From Desulfocapsaceae bacterium (GTDB taxonomy: Bacteria; Desulfobacterota; Desulfobulbia; Desulfobulbales; Desulfocapsaceae): a DNA stretch of 64,000 nucleotides. The first letter of the stretch is position 1; each line of letters begins with the position of its first letter. Made by a program: the position numbers and the translations under genes. The notes beneath the pieces were generated by a model. The model was not told the origin of the DNA and made no database searches. It saw nothing but the letters and a program-made list of their open reading frames with translations. Shown here piece by piece: positions 44,070 to 53,979 of the stretch. The stretch covers positions 1-64,000 of the forward strand of contig JARLHL010000040.1 of NCBI GenBank assembly GCA_031292275.1, given 5' to 3'.

Positions 44070-44912
44070 CTACGACAGAGTCAGGATCGCAATCTCCGGC
44101 CGGCAGTTCAGACGCAGGCCCTTGGCATTGCCGACACCACTTGTTGTATATATCAATCTGTCCTGCCATTGATTCAATCCGTAGACATACCGGCGATCGC
44201 GCACCGGGACAAGAGGCGCGCCGAGAAAAGGCAGAGAGATCTGGCCTCCATGAGTATGGCCGCAGAGCATGAGATCCCAGGCATAGTCTTTCACCAGTTC
44301 CTTAGAATCGGGATTGTGGGACAGCACAATCCGGGTGGCCTGAGGGGTCTCGCCCATCAGTGCCAATTCCGGATGGGCATCCCTGGCCCAGAGGTCGCCG
44401 AGGCCGACCAGCTCAACGGCCGTCTCGCCAATCGTCACCAGCTCTGATCTATTGAAGAGAAGTGTAATCCCGGAATCCTCCATCAGCCGGCGGATCTCTC
44501 TGAGATCCTTATGCCCGCCCCGCCGCCCCGCCCAGCGTCCGCCGTCGTGGTTACCGACGCAGGCAAAGCAAGGACAAGCTGCCGAGAGCAGGCTCAGACT
44601 GTCGACATAGTCCTGCCGGTCCGGTATACGCCCGGAGATCATATCTCCGGTAATACAAGCCAGATCCGGCTCCTGGGCAATCCCCAGCTCAATTGCCCTT
44701 CTGATGAAGGCGATGGGTACATGGAGGGATGCGTGCAGGTCGGAGATATGAAGAATCGTGATCGGCCGCGCCAGCCGTCCGCCCGGCAGGGCGACATCGA
44801 CACGGGCCAGGCTGAGCCAGCGCGGTTCAATAATGCTCATATCCACCGCAATGCCGACAGCTGCGGCGAGAGATCCGATCAGGAAACGACGACGCGTCAG
44901 CTTGAACTCCAT
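44070..44912 (-). CDS. Metallophosphoesterase with Tat-like signal (YaeI/LpxG-like)
   Basis: The 280-residue protein has a twin-arginine-like start (LTRRRFLIGSLAAAVG) followed by a calcineurin-like core: ISDLH (56-60), TGDMI (88-92), GNHD (120-123), LSHNPD and CGHTHGGQ near 215. These bind two metal ions. YaeI-type enzymes cleave UDP-diacylglucosamine or other phosphodiesters. Start 44912 sits just after TGAGGATC; 44921 is possible. The substrate is inferred by family only. Confidence 0.88.
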   Translation of the reverse strand: MEFKLTRRRFLIGSLAAAVGIAVDMSIIEPRWLSLARVDVALPGGRLARPITILHISDLHASLHVPIAFIRRAIELGIAQEPDLACITGDMISGRIPDRQDYVDSLSLLSAACPCFACVGNHDGGRWAGRRGGHKDLREIRRLMEDSGITLLFNRSELVTIGETAVELVGLGDLWARDAHPELALMGETPQATRIVLSHNPDSKELVKDYAWDLMLCGHTHGGQISLPFLGAPLVPVRDRRYVYGLNQWQDRLIYTTSGVGNAKGLRLNCRPEIAILTLS

Positions 44913-44996
44913 GATCCTCATATCCAGAATTTTGCAGGCGGACACTGCACCGCCTCAGCAGGCACCGGACTGCATGAAGTCCGACATATCGACGCC

Positions 44997-45386
44997 TCAG
45001 CCTTTCCCGATGGCACGCTCCGCAAAGACTTCCCTGGCGACGAAAAGTCCGTTGAGTGCTGCAGGAAAACCAGCATAAACCGCCATCTGCATAATCACCT
45101 CCACGACCTCCTGCTCCGTACAGCCGACATTTAAGGCCCCATGGATATGGACCTTCAACTGCGGGGCGGCATTTCCCAGGGCCGTGAGAGCGGCAACCAC
45201 GGCTATCTCCCTGGATTTCAGGTCCAGACCCGGCCGCGAATAGATATCTCCAAAGGGAAATTCAATCAGGAGCCGGGCAAAGTCGGGAGCAATATCCTTG
45301 AGACTTTCCACCACGCGTGCCCCCGCCTCCCCATCAATTTCCGTGAGTTTTTCCCAACCCCTCCGATAACGGTCATCATCCTGCAT
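44997..45386 (-). CDS. Carboxymuconolactone decarboxylase / AhpD-like protein
   Basis: The 129-residue helical protein fits the CMD family: [20 protein letters not shown], then [22 protein letters not shown]. It resembles the gamma-carboxymuconolactone decarboxylase type more than AhpD, because the CxxC pair is absent; only one Cys lies at the C of VGC. Start 45386 follows GGGAGA. No catabolic cluster is near, so its real substrate is not known. Confidence 0.85.
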   Translation of the reverse strand: MQDDDRYRRGWEKLTEIDGEAGARVVESLKDIAPDFARLLIEFPFGDIYSRPGLDLKSREIAVVAALTALGNAAPQLKVHIHGALNVGCTEQEVVEVIMQMAVYAGFPAALNGLFVAREVFAERAIGKG

Positions 45387-45744
45387 TGCTGATCTCCCTG
45401 TTGGCTTCACACGCGCACCCTATCCGGCACACATCTCCCGCGTGCAGGAAAGGCCGCCACCTCTTCCGCACCGACACCTGAGACGGAAGGATACATTTTC
45501 CAAAGTACATGCCGATCATTGCTGCCCTAAGAGGATGAACAGCCCTCCGCCGGCACGGCTTTTAAGAACGCATATGGTGAAAAAATACCCCGATGCAGCG
45601 AAGGTTTCACCGCAGTCCTTCATCTCCCGATCGCAACGACCGTTCCGGCGAGTGTCCATTGATTGCCGGTCCCCTCCGATCATCACAATCCTAAATCGGA
45701 GGCGCGCGCTCTCTGCGGGGCCTCCCGCGCCCCCAGAGGTCCCG
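45387..45744. other. Intergenic region with two hairpins after aqpZ
   Basis: No gene. Two strong inverted repeats lie just past the aqpZ stop: CCTCCGAT (45673-45680) with ATCGGAGG (45695-45702), and CTCTG-C-GGGGC pairing to GCCCC-CAGAG (45711-45738). Neither has a T run, so they are processing or weak termination signals at most. Confidence 0.4.
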
Positions 45745-46434
45745 CTAAGCCTGTTCGCAGCCGATAAAACGATAGACTGCAGCCCCCAGCAATGCACCGA
45801 CAATCGGCGCCGCCCAAAAGAGCCAGAGCTGTTCAATCGCCCAACCGCCTGCAAACACCGCCACCCCTGTACTGCGGGCAGGGTTTACCGATGTATTCGT
45901 AACCGGGATGCTGATGAGATGGATCAGCGTCAGGCAGAGGCCGATGGCAATCGGGGCCAGGCCCTGCGGCGCCCGTTTGTCGGTTGCACCGAGGATAACG
46001 AGGAGAAACATCATAGTCATCACCACCTCGGTAATCAGGGCCGCCGTCAGGCTATAGCCGCCCGGCGAATGGGGACCATACCCGTTCGACGCAAATCCTG
46101 CCGACAGTGTAAAGCCCTGCTTGCCGCTGGCTATGAGATAGAGTACGCCGCCGGCAGCCACCGCCCCCAGGACCTGAGCGATGATATACGGAAGCAAGTC
46201 CTTTGCCTCAAAACGCCCGCCGGCCCAGAGACCGATCGACACCGCCGGGTTGAGATGACAGCCTGAAATGTGGCCGATGGCAAAGGCCATGGTCAGCACT
46301 GTCAGGCCAAAGGCCAAAGCCACGCCGAGAAAGCCGATCCCTGTATTGGGAAAGGCCGCAGCCAGCACCGCGCTGCCGCAGCCGCCAAGCACCAGCCAGA
46401 AGGTTCCAAAAAATTCGGCACCAAATTTCTTCAT
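45745..46434 (-). CDS. aqpZ: Aquaporin Z
   Basis: Water channel of the inner membrane. The 229-residue protein (E. coli AqpZ 231) has six helices and the two NPA boxes HLNPAVSIG (60-68) and SVNPARSTG (182-190), with Arg187 of the selectivity filter. [20 protein letters not shown] is typical. A purine-rich GGGGGGAAA site precedes the ATG. The upstream region carries a motif also seen before mscL. Confidence 0.95.
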   Translation of the reverse strand: MKKFGAEFFGTFWLVLGGCGSAVLAAAFPNTGIGFLGVALAFGLTVLTMAFAIGHISGCHLNPAVSIGLWAGGRFEAKDLLPYIIAQVLGAVAAGGVLYLIASGKQGFTLSAGFASNGYGPHSPGGYSLTAALITEVVMTMMFLLVILGATDKRAPQGLAPIAIGLCLTLIHLISIPVTNTSVNPARSTGVAVFAGGWAIEQLWLFWAAPIVGALLGAAVYRFIGCEQA

Positions 46435-46457
46435 ACGTTTCCCCCCCATAATTTTTT

Positions 46458-46474
46458 TTGCAATACTGTACAGT
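46458..46474. promoter_or_regulatory. TTGCA...TGTACAGT motif upstream of aqpZ
   Basis: TTGCAATACTGTACAGT includes a 10-bp palindrome ACTGTACAGT about 30-40 bases before the aqpZ ATG. A very similar string lies at the same distance before mscL. A shared regulator or promoter element is possible. Confidence 0.3.
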
Positions 46475-46692
46475 TTGAGCGCCACAGCACCGAAGGCCCG
46501 CCGCCATCCCACAGCTCAGGCGAAGCCTCAGGGGCTGTGTCCCTCTGCCTTCCGCCAGGTCAGGTCTCCCCGAAAACAGCAGGAGCCCCCGTGCCTTTGC
46601 CCCCACACCCTAATCCCCGGCCCTGAAATCCCCTCATACTTTACAAAAGGTCATCAAGGCAGGCTGAGCACAGATGCAGGCGCTACCGGATC

Positions 46693-46992
46693 TCATTTAT
46701 CCGGGTCCTCGCCGAGTATCAGTTTTCGCTCCTCACTATAGGTCCACCAGGGACGCGGCTCTTCGCCGTTCATGAAACGGACAACCGAGATGAAGACGTC
46801 AAGGACGCAGGGATCCTGACGGCTTGCCGTTATTTCGCAGAGCCGCTCATAGAGGTGAAGCGGACTCAGGCCTTTGAGCTGCTGCGGCCTGTCAATGCCC
46901 AGAAGGCGGAGATCCGCGGCCACTGCCCTGCCTACATTGGGGAGATCACTGAGCAACTGCACGCGGCTTCGTTCCACCTTGGCCGGATTCAT
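46693..46992 (-). CDS. Cdd1-type helix-hairpin-helix protein
   Basis: The 99-residue protein belongs by pattern to the Pathogenicity locus/Cdd1 family: LLSDLPNVGRAVAADLRLLG is a helix-hairpin-helix, then LKGLSPLHLYERLCE, DPCVLDVFISVVRFMNG and PWWTYSEERK. The fold binds DNA in related proteins; the function is not known. The spacing of Cys residues in the DPC region is conserved in the family. Confidence 0.85.
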   Translation of the reverse strand: MNPAKVERSRVQLLSDLPNVGRAVAADLRLLGIDRPQQLKGLSPLHLYERLCEITASRQDPCVLDVFISVVRFMNGEEPRPWWTYSEERKLILGEDPDK

Positions 46993-47613
46993 GGCAGATC
47001 AGCCTCTGCCCCGGAACGGCACGGGAACTGTTTATCCATCGTTCTCATTTTCTTTCCGATTCGGTGTAAACCATGCCGATCCCCATTGGAATGAGGGGGA
47101 GGTGATGATGCCGGCGAGATGCACGGAGCAGCCATGTGCCGAGGGTGCGGAGAGGGGACAGCCCTGCCAAAGGGCCATGGGCCCCGCTCTCCATCGGTCT
47201 TCAAACCTCGCCGGGGCAGGAAAGCCCTCTGCTGGCGTTTTCCAAGCCCCCACGTCCCCCATATATACAAATTGCAAGTAATTCCAATTTTATATGTTAT
47301 CAGGCATTTTGCAATCATTTATTTGTTATTTTTGTGTTACAGCCAAGTTTTGCTGGCCTCCGAACACCTGGCTGTACTCTGCTGGTCGCAACTGCAAGCC
47401 GGTGCCCGCAGTCGAAGAGACGAACCAGGCTTCTGGTGCCTGGCAGAGCTGCAGGACTTCCTGAAATCCGGAATCGTCCTCATCCACCTGCAAGAGAGAT
47501 CCCGGCTTCCGATAAAAAATAATGCTAGGCGTTGCCTTTACTGAAGGCTATGGTATACAATTGCAAAAATTTACCACAATTTATTTCTCGCAACCCACAA
47601 GGAGCCATATTCA
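46993..47613. other. Intergenic region before the SLOG-like gene
   Basis: About 620 bases with no recognised gene. The first part is G+C-rich; at 47270-47345 it turns strongly A+T-rich. A promoter for the following gene lies near its right end. Short open frames on both strands lack ribosome sites and family features. Confidence 0.45.
47532..47559 (+). promoter_or_regulatory. Sigma70-like promoter of the SLOG-like gene
   Basis: TTGCCT and TATACA are 16 bases apart, with transcription expected near 47566 and a 48-base leader containing ACAAGGAG before the ATG. Confidence 0.45.
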
Positions 47614-48156
47614 ATGGACCATACGAAATGCACACTGTTCAGCGGCGGCCTGAAGGGCGCCGAGGCGACCTTCGGCGAGACAGCCGAGAAGATGAAGATC
47701 AAAGAGGTTATCTATACCTTTGAGGGTCATAAGCTCAGTCGGGATAAAAATGCCGTTATTCTCAACCAGGAAGAACTTGAACGCGGCGATATCAGCATGG
47801 AACTGGCCTCCAGGATGCTGAACCGCACCTATTACGAGACCGACAAGATCAGAAAGGTCCTGCAGACTATTTTTCATATGGTCAACAGCGGCCACCAGGT
47901 CTTCGTCATCGGCTCCATCCAGGTCGACGGCTCAGTAAAGGGCGGAACCGGCTGGGCCGTCGAGCTTGCCAAGATGTTCAACCGTCCGCTGCATGTCTTC
48001 GACCAGCCCGGCAAGCAGTGGTTCACCTGGAAGGACGGCTGGAAGGAAGATTCCCCGAAAATCGAATATGACACTTTTGTCGGCTCCGGCACCCGCTATC
48101 TCAACGACGCAGGGCGGGAGGCCATTGAAAAACTCTTCACCGATTCTTTTGCCTGA
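47614..48156 (+). CDS. SLOG/nucleotide-binding-like orphan protein
   Basis: The 180-residue protein begins FSGGLKGAEATFGETAEKM, similar to the SGG-TGAD loops of the SLOG/YpsA nucleotide-binding group, and later has VFVIGSIQVDGSVKGGTGWA and PLHVFDQPGKQWFTW, fitting the second phosphate loop and end of a Rossmann-like fold. I recall similar small proteins in anaerobes but know no function. A strong promoter and ribosome site support the start. Ligand binding is inferred from motif shape. Confidence 0.7.
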   Translation: MDHTKCTLFSGGLKGAEATFGETAEKMKIKEVIYTFEGHKLSRDKNAVILNQEELERGDISMELASRMLNRTYYETDKIRKVLQTIFHMVNSGHQVFVIGSIQVDGSVKGGTGWAVELAKMFNRPLHVFDQPGKQWFTWKDGWKEDSPKIEYDTFVGSGTRYLNDAGREAIEKLFTDSFA

Positions 48157-48396
48157 TCAGCATGGCCGAATCAGACTGTGCCGGCCACAACACAATCTGA
48201 AAGTCTGGTTTACAAGCGGCTTACCGCTTTAAACAGGATTTTCAGATTAAGACGGGCTGCAGCAGCTGAAAACAGGAATGCCATGGCCGGGATCGTTGTG
48301 AGCCATGGTTCCAAACCGGAACGATTTCTCCGTGGCTGACCTCGCCTGTCAGTCACGGAAGGGGTTGAGGCGTCAGGACCGGGACAGGTGACGATA

Positions 48397-48756
48397 ATGA
48401 CCGAAAAGAGACGGTTCATCCGTATTGGCTTCCAAGTCGCGGCCGAGTTGAAGGTTCAAGAGGCAGTTCTGAAAATTGAACGGCTGGAGAATCTCAGTAT
48501 CGGCGGCTGCCTGCTGCAGACCTCGCAGGATTTTCCCCAGGGAAGCTCCTGCCGGCTGACCATCTCGCTGGACGGATCCACCGAAAAAATTCTGGTGACA
48601 GGCGTGATCGCCCGCTCGGAGCCGGGCAGAATTGGTATCAAATTTACAGGAATCGACCCTGACAGCCTCTTCCATCTGCACAATATTCTCCGTTACAACG
48701 CCCCGGACCCGGATCAGATCGAACAGGAGATCGACGATCATCCGGGCCTGATCTGA
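48397..48756 (+). CDS. PilZ-domain protein (c-di-GMP receptor)
   Basis: The 119-residue single PilZ domain has RRFIR (5-9) and NLSIGGCLL (33-41), the RxxxR and D/NxSxxG motifs that bind c-di-GMP, and a C-terminal tail rich in Asp and Glu. ATG 48397 follows AGGTGA; the GTG at 48388 lies inside that site. Its partner is unknown; no cyclase is adjacent. Confidence 0.9.
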   Translation: MTEKRRFIRIGFQVAAELKVQEAVLKIERLENLSIGGCLLQTSQDFPQGSSCRLTISLDGSTEKILVTGVIARSEPGRIGIKFTGIDPDSLFHLHNILRYNAPDPDQIEQEIDDHPGLI

Positions 48757-48768
48757 TCTGTCCGGGCC

Positions 48769-49764
48769 TTATTCCAGATCCAGATTGATCAAGACCCTGC
48801 CCTGCTGCCTGCCCTGCAGAATCAGGGCGACATTATCGCTGATCCCGCTCAGGCCGATCTCCCGGTGCAGACTGCCAAGCTGCGTGAGCTTCCAGATCCC
48901 CGCCAGCCGCTCCCAGACCTGCAGGCGCTCCGGCATAGGACAGTTCTGCGAGTCTATCCCCTGCAGACGCACTCCCCTGAGAATAAATGGAAAGACCGTC
49001 ATCGGCAGATCGGGCGAGGCCACGTTGCCGCAGCAGGTGACGGTACCGAAGGGCCGGGTCGACCTGATGGCCGTGCTTAGAAGGGCTCCGCCCACCGTAT
49101 CCACGACTCCCGCCCAGCGTCCGTTCAGCAGCGGCCTGGCGCTGGTCTCGGCGGCCTCCTCTCTGCCGATGATCCCCGAGGCCCCGAGATCGGTGAGGAA
49201 GTCATGGGATTCCGGTTTGCCGCTGACGGCTATAACCGAATAACCGAGTCTGGCCAGAATGGCCACAGCGATGCTGCCAACCCCGCCGGAGGCCCCGGTA
49301 ACCAGGATCTCGCCGTCTTCCGGTCTGACGGAAGCGACAAGCGACGAGACGGACATGCCGGCCGTGAATCCGGCCGTGCCGAAGATCATACTCTCCTTAA
49401 GGCTCAGTCCCGCCGGCAGGGGAACCACCCAACCCGCCGGGACCCGGATATACTGTCCGAATCCGCCGGAGGTGTTCATCCCCAGATCATAGCCGGTGAC
49501 CAGGACCGGATCGCCCGGCCTCCAAGCAGGATCTGCGCTCTCTTCGATGGTTCCGGCGGCGTCAATTCCCGGCGTATGCGGGTAATGACGGGTAACCCCC
49601 CTGTTGCCGGCAGCAGACAGGGCGTCCTTATAGTTCAGCGAGGAATACCGGACCCGGATCAGGACATCGCCTGCAGGCAGATCCTCGATATCACGCTCGA
49701 CAATACTGCCGGTGTACCGTTTGTCCCTAACCTCAGCCACGACCAGGGCCCTGAATGGTCTCAT
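48769..49764 (-). CDS. AcuI/YhdH-type NADPH-dependent acryloyl-CoA or quinone reductase
   Basis: The 331-residue MDR-family protein has the YhdH/AcuI pattern: YSSLNYKDALSAAG, GNRGVTRHYPHTPGIDAAG, VTGASGGVGSIAVAIL (nucleotide loop), and VDTVGGALLSTAIR. Close relatives reduce acrylyl-CoA to propionyl-CoA. There is no Zn site. Neighbours give no pathway hint, so the specific substrate is open. Confidence 0.88.
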   Translation of the reverse strand: MRPFRALVVAEVRDKRYTGSIVERDIEDLPAGDVLIRVRYSSLNYKDALSAAGNRGVTRHYPHTPGIDAAGTIEESADPAWRPGDPVLVTGYDLGMNTSGGFGQYIRVPAGWVVPLPAGLSLKESMIFGTAGFTAGMSVSSLVASVRPEDGEILVTGASGGVGSIAVAILARLGYSVIAVSGKPESHDFLTDLGASGIIGREEAAETSARPLLNGRWAGVVDTVGGALLSTAIRSTRPFGTVTCCGNVASPDLPMTVFPFILRGVRLQGIDSQNCPMPERLQVWERLAGIWKLTQLGSLHREIGLSGISDNVALILQGRQQGRVLINLDLE

Positions 49765-49794
49765 AGTTTTTCCTCCTTTTCTCTGATCGGAAGA

Positions 49795-50874
49795 TCAGGC
49801 CGTCGTCTCTTCTCCGCCCTGCAAGATCTCCTTTAAGACCTCAACCAGCCTTGCGCAGGCGTCATCGGTCCCGACCGTGATCCGCAGAAACTGATCGATG
49901 CGCTCCTGCCGGAAATGGCGGACCAGAATCGATTTCTGCCGCAGGGAACGGGCAAGCTCTGCGGCATCCCTGCCCGGGTGGCGGGCAAAGATGAAATTGC
50001 ACTGCGACGGCAGGACTATAAAACCCAGCGCCTGCAGATTGGCCGTAAGCCTGTCCCTGGTTACCATTATCCTTCTTCTGGTCTTTTCAAAATAGTCGGT
50101 ATCTTCGAAGGCCGCCACCGCCCCGCTGATGGCGAACCTGTCCAGCGGGTAGGAGTTGAAGCTGTTCTTGACCCGATCCAGGGCCTCGATCAGATCCGCA
50201 TGGCCCAGGGCCAGCCCGACCCTCAATCCCGCCAGAGACCGAGACTTGGAAAGGGTCTGGATGATCAGCAGGTTGGGAAACCGGTCGATGAGGCCCGCGG
50301 CGGTCTCGGCCCCGAAATCCACATAGGCCTCATCGATCACCACCGCCGAATCGGTATTGCGGACAAGAAATCGCTCAATCTCCCCGAGCGGCAGGGCCCG
50401 GCCCGTCGGGGCGTTGGGATTAGCGAAGATCACGCCGCCGTTGGGTCGACAGTAGTCGTCCAGGTTGATCTGATAATCTGCACTCAGGGGTATGGTCCGG
50501 AAATCTATCTGATAGAGCCCGCAGTAGACCGGATAAAAACTGTAGCTGATATCGGGAAAGAGCAGAGGAAGATCATGGTTCAGCAGGGCCAGAAAGGCAT
50601 GGGCCAGGACCTCGTCCGACCCATTGCCGACAAAGACCTGCGCAGGCGCAAGACCGTAGTACCCGGCTACAGCCTCCCTGAGCCTGTCCGAATTGGGATC
50701 AGGGTAGAGACGCAGCGTTTCCGCCGCCTCAGCGGCCAGGGCGCTGAGGACCCGGGGAGAGGGGCCATAGGGATTTTCATTGGTGTTGAGCTTGATTAAT
50801 CCGCTTATCTTCGGCTGCTCACCGGGGACATAAGGTGAAAGTCCCCGGACAACCGGACTCCAGTAAGGATTCAT
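49795..50874 (-). CDS. hisC: Histidinol-phosphate aminotransferase
   Basis: PLP enzyme of histidine synthesis. The 359-residue protein has the class II fold features: [45 protein letters not shown] and the PLP-Lys motif [14 protein letters not shown]. Length is standard. It stands apart from other his genes. In some taxa HisC also acts on phenylpyruvate. Confidence 0.95.
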   Translation of the reverse strand: MNPYWSPVVRGLSPYVPGEQPKISGLIKLNTNENPYGPSPRVLSALAAEAAETLRLYPDPNSDRLREAVAGYYGLAPAQVFVGNGSDEVLAHAFLALLNHDLPLLFPDISYSFYPVYCGLYQIDFRTIPLSADYQINLDDYCRPNGGVIFANPNAPTGRALPLGEIERFLVRNTDSAVVIDEAYVDFGAETAAGLIDRFPNLLIIQTLSKSRSLAGLRVGLALGHADLIEALDRVKNSFNSYPLDRFAISGAVAAFEDTDYFEKTRRRIMVTRDRLTANLQALGFIVLPSQCNFIFARHPGRDAAELARSLRQKSILVRHFRQERIDQFLRITVGTDDACARLVEVLKEILQGGEETTA

Positions 50875-50921
50875 GGTGTATTCCCGATATAAGTTGCTGT
50901 AAAAATGCGGCAGAGACTGAA

Positions 50922-51311
50922 TTATTTCTGACGCAGGATATCCCTGATCTCCTCCAGGAGAACCTCCTGTTTCGGCGGAGGAGTAGCCGCTTTCTCACTT
51001 GACTGCAGGGCGTTCATGACCTTGACCATCATGAAAATTGCGAAGGCAACGATGAGAAAATCAAAGACCGTCTGCAGAAAATTGCCGTAATTCAGCGTTA
51101 CTGCAGGGGTCTTGCCGGCGGCCTCTTTCAAGGTGATTACCAGACTGCTGAAATTAACCCCACCCACCAGCAGACCGATGGGCGGCATGATTATATCCGC
51201 AACCGCCGATGAGACTATTTTCCCAAAGGCACCGCCGATGATAATGCCCACCGCCAGATCGACAACGTTTCCTCGCATTGCAAATGTTTTGAATTCCTTA
51301 ATAATACTCAT
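50922..51311 (-). CDS. mscL: Large-conductance mechanosensitive channel
   Basis: Stretch-gated pore that releases solutes on hypo-osmotic shock. The 129-residue protein begins [20 protein letters not shown] and has the pore-lining helix [15 protein letters not shown], a second helix around 75-95, and a C-terminal helical bundle. Size matches the family. The start at 51311 follows AGAGGAG; the longer frame lacks such a site. Upstream a palindromic motif resembles that of aqpZ. Confidence 0.95.
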   Translation of the reverse strand: MSIIKEFKTFAMRGNVVDLAVGIIIGGAFGKIVSSAVADIIMPPIGLLVGGVNFSSLVITLKEAAGKTPAVTLNYGNFLQTVFDFLIVAFAIFMMVKVMNALQSSEKAATPPPKQEVLLEEIRDILRQK

Positions 51312-51331
51312 AATTGCACTCCTCTTTAAAA

Positions 51332-51360
51332 TTGCATGTACAGTACTGCACACAGTACTG
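51332..51360. promoter_or_regulatory. TTGCA...TGTACAGT motif and CAGTACTG repeats upstream of mscL
   Basis: TTGCATGTACAGTACTG is followed by a second palindrome CAGTACTG (51353-51360) 12 bp from the first (51341-51348). The spacing close to one helix turn suggests a tandem operator. Confidence 0.35.
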
Positions 51361-51540
51361 CTCCCCCCCAACGCTCAACTCCAGGTTCTCCTGATTGCTG
51401 AACGCTTTCGTCCCTGCCCACGGCCCGATGAGAAATTTTATCGCAAGCGGTAAGACACTCCTTGCTCGGATAAAATTGCAAGCAGGCTCGTGAAACACGA
51501 CGAAAGGGCAGACACGCAGGAAAGCCCGTGACGCAACAAT

Positions 51541-53979
51541 TCAATTTCCCGACAGACACTGGGTCAGCTTATCCCATCTTCCCGCTACCACCGCAGAGTA
51601 TTTTTCCGAGAACAGCGTGTCATAGGACAGCATCTTTCCCCTCTTCTGGCGCAACAGGAACTCGCGATACTGTGCCGGTCCGCCGTTGTACATGGCATAA
51701 ACCAGGCGGGCCAGGGTGGCATCGTCCAGCTTCTTGGCCATACTCCTGTCGCGGAGGGCATACTTCTGCAGATAGAGGGCGGCGATTTCCCCCCCGGCCG
51801 CGGCATTGTATTCGATATCCCACCGTAAGCGTTCCTGGTCGTAGATCCCCCGCCAGACCCTCTCATTGACCTGCATCAGGCCGACCGAGGTATTATTCGA
51901 GGACAGGAGATAGGTCATCTGCCGGTCCTTTTCGATAAACTGACGGAAACAGCTCTCCTGCCAGGCCATGGCGATCATCAGCGAATGGTACATCCCCTGC
52001 ATGGAGGCGGGGAGATCCCCTTTATTGAACAGCGAATGGGTTGCCCTGCCCAGCACCTCCAGGACATTCTTGATATACTGCTCCCCCCCGACGTCCGGCA
52101 CCTTCCAGCGCTGAATATCATATTTGATTTCGTACCTGCTCAGGTCCCCGGCATTTGCCGGGGTCAGGAAAAAATCCCGGACTATCGCCAGAAACTGCCG
52201 CGAACCCATAAAAACGCTGCCCTGGCCATCTTTAGGCACGACGGTTCCGTCCCCCTGATCTCGGGGCTGCTCCGGGACTTTTATCTGGCCCTTCGGCGAG
52301 ACAGGCTGAGCGGGAGCGCCATCGCCCCGGCTGTCCGGACTCGTGGCTCCCCCCTGGGGTTTCTCCGGTGCAATCGCCTTGCCCGGCAGAGCAAAGGCAC
52401 GATCGACGTCGAGATCCTGAGCGCCGGGTTTCTCCGGAACCGGCTGCGTCCTTGCGCCTGCAGGGTTCCCCTGGTCCCCCTGGGTCCCCGGCGCGGTCTG
52501 CAGACCATCCTGGTCCCTGCGGCCCGTTCCCTGATCCAAAGGCATTCTGCTCTGAGGACTGGAGGAGCGATCGATCTCCAGATTCCGCTGCTCGATTGGC
52601 CTGGCGGGGGCAGCCTGGCGATCCCGGTCCGGAGTTGCGTCTCTTCTTTCTTCCGGGACGGACTGATCGTCCCTGCCGCCTTTATCCGGCGCCGCCTGCT
52701 GTTCCCGTCCGCCGCCGTTCTGCAGCCCTTCGCCTCCTTCTTTGGGCTGGCGTTCCTCAATCCTCCTGCCTTCACCGGAGTCGACGCCGCCTTTGCCCGA
52801 CTGCAGCATCGGCATGAGCTGAAAGAGCTTCTGCAGATCCGGGTTCACCCCGGCACCATAGTTCAGGATGGACGGATCGGCGGTCAGCATCCGCGCCATA
52901 CGAATCAGACCGTCGCGGCTCACCTCCACCCCGAAGGTCGGCCCCAGCCCGTCCAGGACCGAAAGCGCGTCGGCAGTAGAAAAAAAGGCCAGATAGCCCA
53001 ACGTCTGCTGGTCGGGATTCTGCCCCAGATGATTCCTGAAGAGGGGCGACAGCCGCCTCCAGGCCTTCACAAACTGTTCACGGACAAAATCATGGGTCAG
53101 GTGCTGGCTGCTCAATCCCTCGACGAAGGCGTAGCGCGTCTCCAGCAGGACGTCCCGGAGGACCTGCTGCTCATCCTCCGTCAACGAGTTTCTGGACAGG
53201 GTCGAGACCAGAAAGCCCAGCAGGGCGTCCCACTGCTCCCAGATCCCCACCATATCCTCCAGATCCTTGCCGGAGAGCACCTCGGTCTGATGGGCATCAC
53301 CCGGGCGGTACACCTCCTTGACGTCGGCCAGGAGGTCGACGACAACGGCCCGCGGGGTAACCCGGGTCTCACCGGTCCGCAGGGTTCTCAACATCGCTCT
53401 GGTCTGCTCCTGTACCTGCTGCGGGAACATGGGCAGCAGAGAGCTTTTTACATCATTGACAGGAGGAGCCAGATCGATCCTGATACTCTCGAGATAGGTA
53501 AAGACCTGGGCTTTAATCAGGTCCCAGAGCACTGCGGCAATCTTGGCGGACTGCCTGTCGTTGTTCAGCAACGACGAACTCACGGTGACAAAGGAAAGCT
53601 TCCAGGTGTTCCCGTCAACGACCGGCCGCTGGTTAAGGACCAGAAAGCCCTGCCATTCGACTGGCACAAGACACTGATCCGCAACCGGAGTCCCGGCCCG
53701 AACGATGACCTGGGTCTCAAACCGAACAAGGCCGCCCGCCTCCGATACCGCGGGCTTTGACAGCGAAAGGAACAGACACCTGTTGCCCCTGTTCAGCAGG
53801 GTCACAGATTGATTGGCCTCGGAAAAGGCGTTACGGACAATCAGGGCCTGCAGTAAACTATAGTCAACGGTGATGGGCAGCTTGACGGTCTGGGCGCCGA
53901 CCTCCCCAGGGGCTGCAAAAACGGCCAGCAGCAAAAGCAGGACTACAGCCCATTTTCTCATGGTTCCGGGAACCGGCAT
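51541..53979 (-). CDS. Large secreted SLT-domain lytic transglycosylase with disordered linker
   Basis: The 812-residue protein has a signal peptide (MRKWAVVLLLLLAVFAAP, then VGAQ), an unknown mixed domain of about 370 residues, a low-complexity Gln/Gly/Asp/Pro/Arg linker (about 395-590), and a C-terminal SLT domain with catalytic Glu near 675 in AMAWQESCFRQ, then SVGLMQVNERVW and AMYNGGPAQY. The start at 53979 has AAGGAG nine bases upstream; the longer frame to 54300 is excluded. The N-terminal domain is not recognised. Confidence 0.85.
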   Translation of the reverse strand: MPVPGTMRKWAVVLLLLLAVFAAPGEVGAQTVKLPITVDYSLLQALIVRNAFSEANQSVTLLNRGNRCLFLSLSKPAVSEAGGLVRFETQVIVRAGTPVADQCLVPVEWQGFLVLNQRPVVDGNTWKLSFVTVSSSLLNNDRQSAKIAAVLWDLIKAQVFTYLESIRIDLAPPVNDVKSSLLPMFPQQVQEQTRAMLRTLRTGETRVTPRAVVVDLLADVKEVYRPGDAHQTEVLSGKDLEDMVGIWEQWDALLGFLVSTLSRNSLTEDEQQVLRDVLLETRYAFVEGLSSQHLTHDFVREQFVKAWRRLSPLFRNHLGQNPDQQTLGYLAFFSTADALSVLDGLGPTFGVEVSRDGLIRMARMLTADPSILNYGAGVNPDLQKLFQLMPMLQSGKGGVDSGEGRRIEERQPKEGGEGLQNGGGREQQAAPDKGGRDDQSVPEERRDATPDRDRQAAPARPIEQRNLEIDRSSSPQSRMPLDQGTGRRDQDGLQTAPGTQGDQGNPAGARTQPVPEKPGAQDLDVDRAFALPGKAIAPEKPQGGATSPDSRGDGAPAQPVSPKGQIKVPEQPRDQGDGTVVPKDGQGSVFMGSRQFLAIVRDFFLTPANAGDLSRYEIKYDIQRWKVPDVGGEQYIKNVLEVLGRATHSLFNKGDLPASMQGMYHSLMIAMAWQESCFRQFIEKDRQMTYLLSSNNTSVGLMQVNERVWRGIYDQERLRWDIEYNAAAGGEIAALYLQKYALRDRSMAKKLDDATLARLVYAMYNGGPAQYREFLLRQKRGKMLSYDTLFSEKYSAVVAGRWDKLTQCLSGN

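Noticed and set aside
45442-46266. 274-codon plus-strand open frame
   Set aside because: Mostly antisense to aqpZ and Pro/Arg-rich with no recognisable product.
51985-53760. 591-codon plus-strand open frame
   Set aside because: Antisense to the SLT protein gene; composition follows the complement of the real frame.
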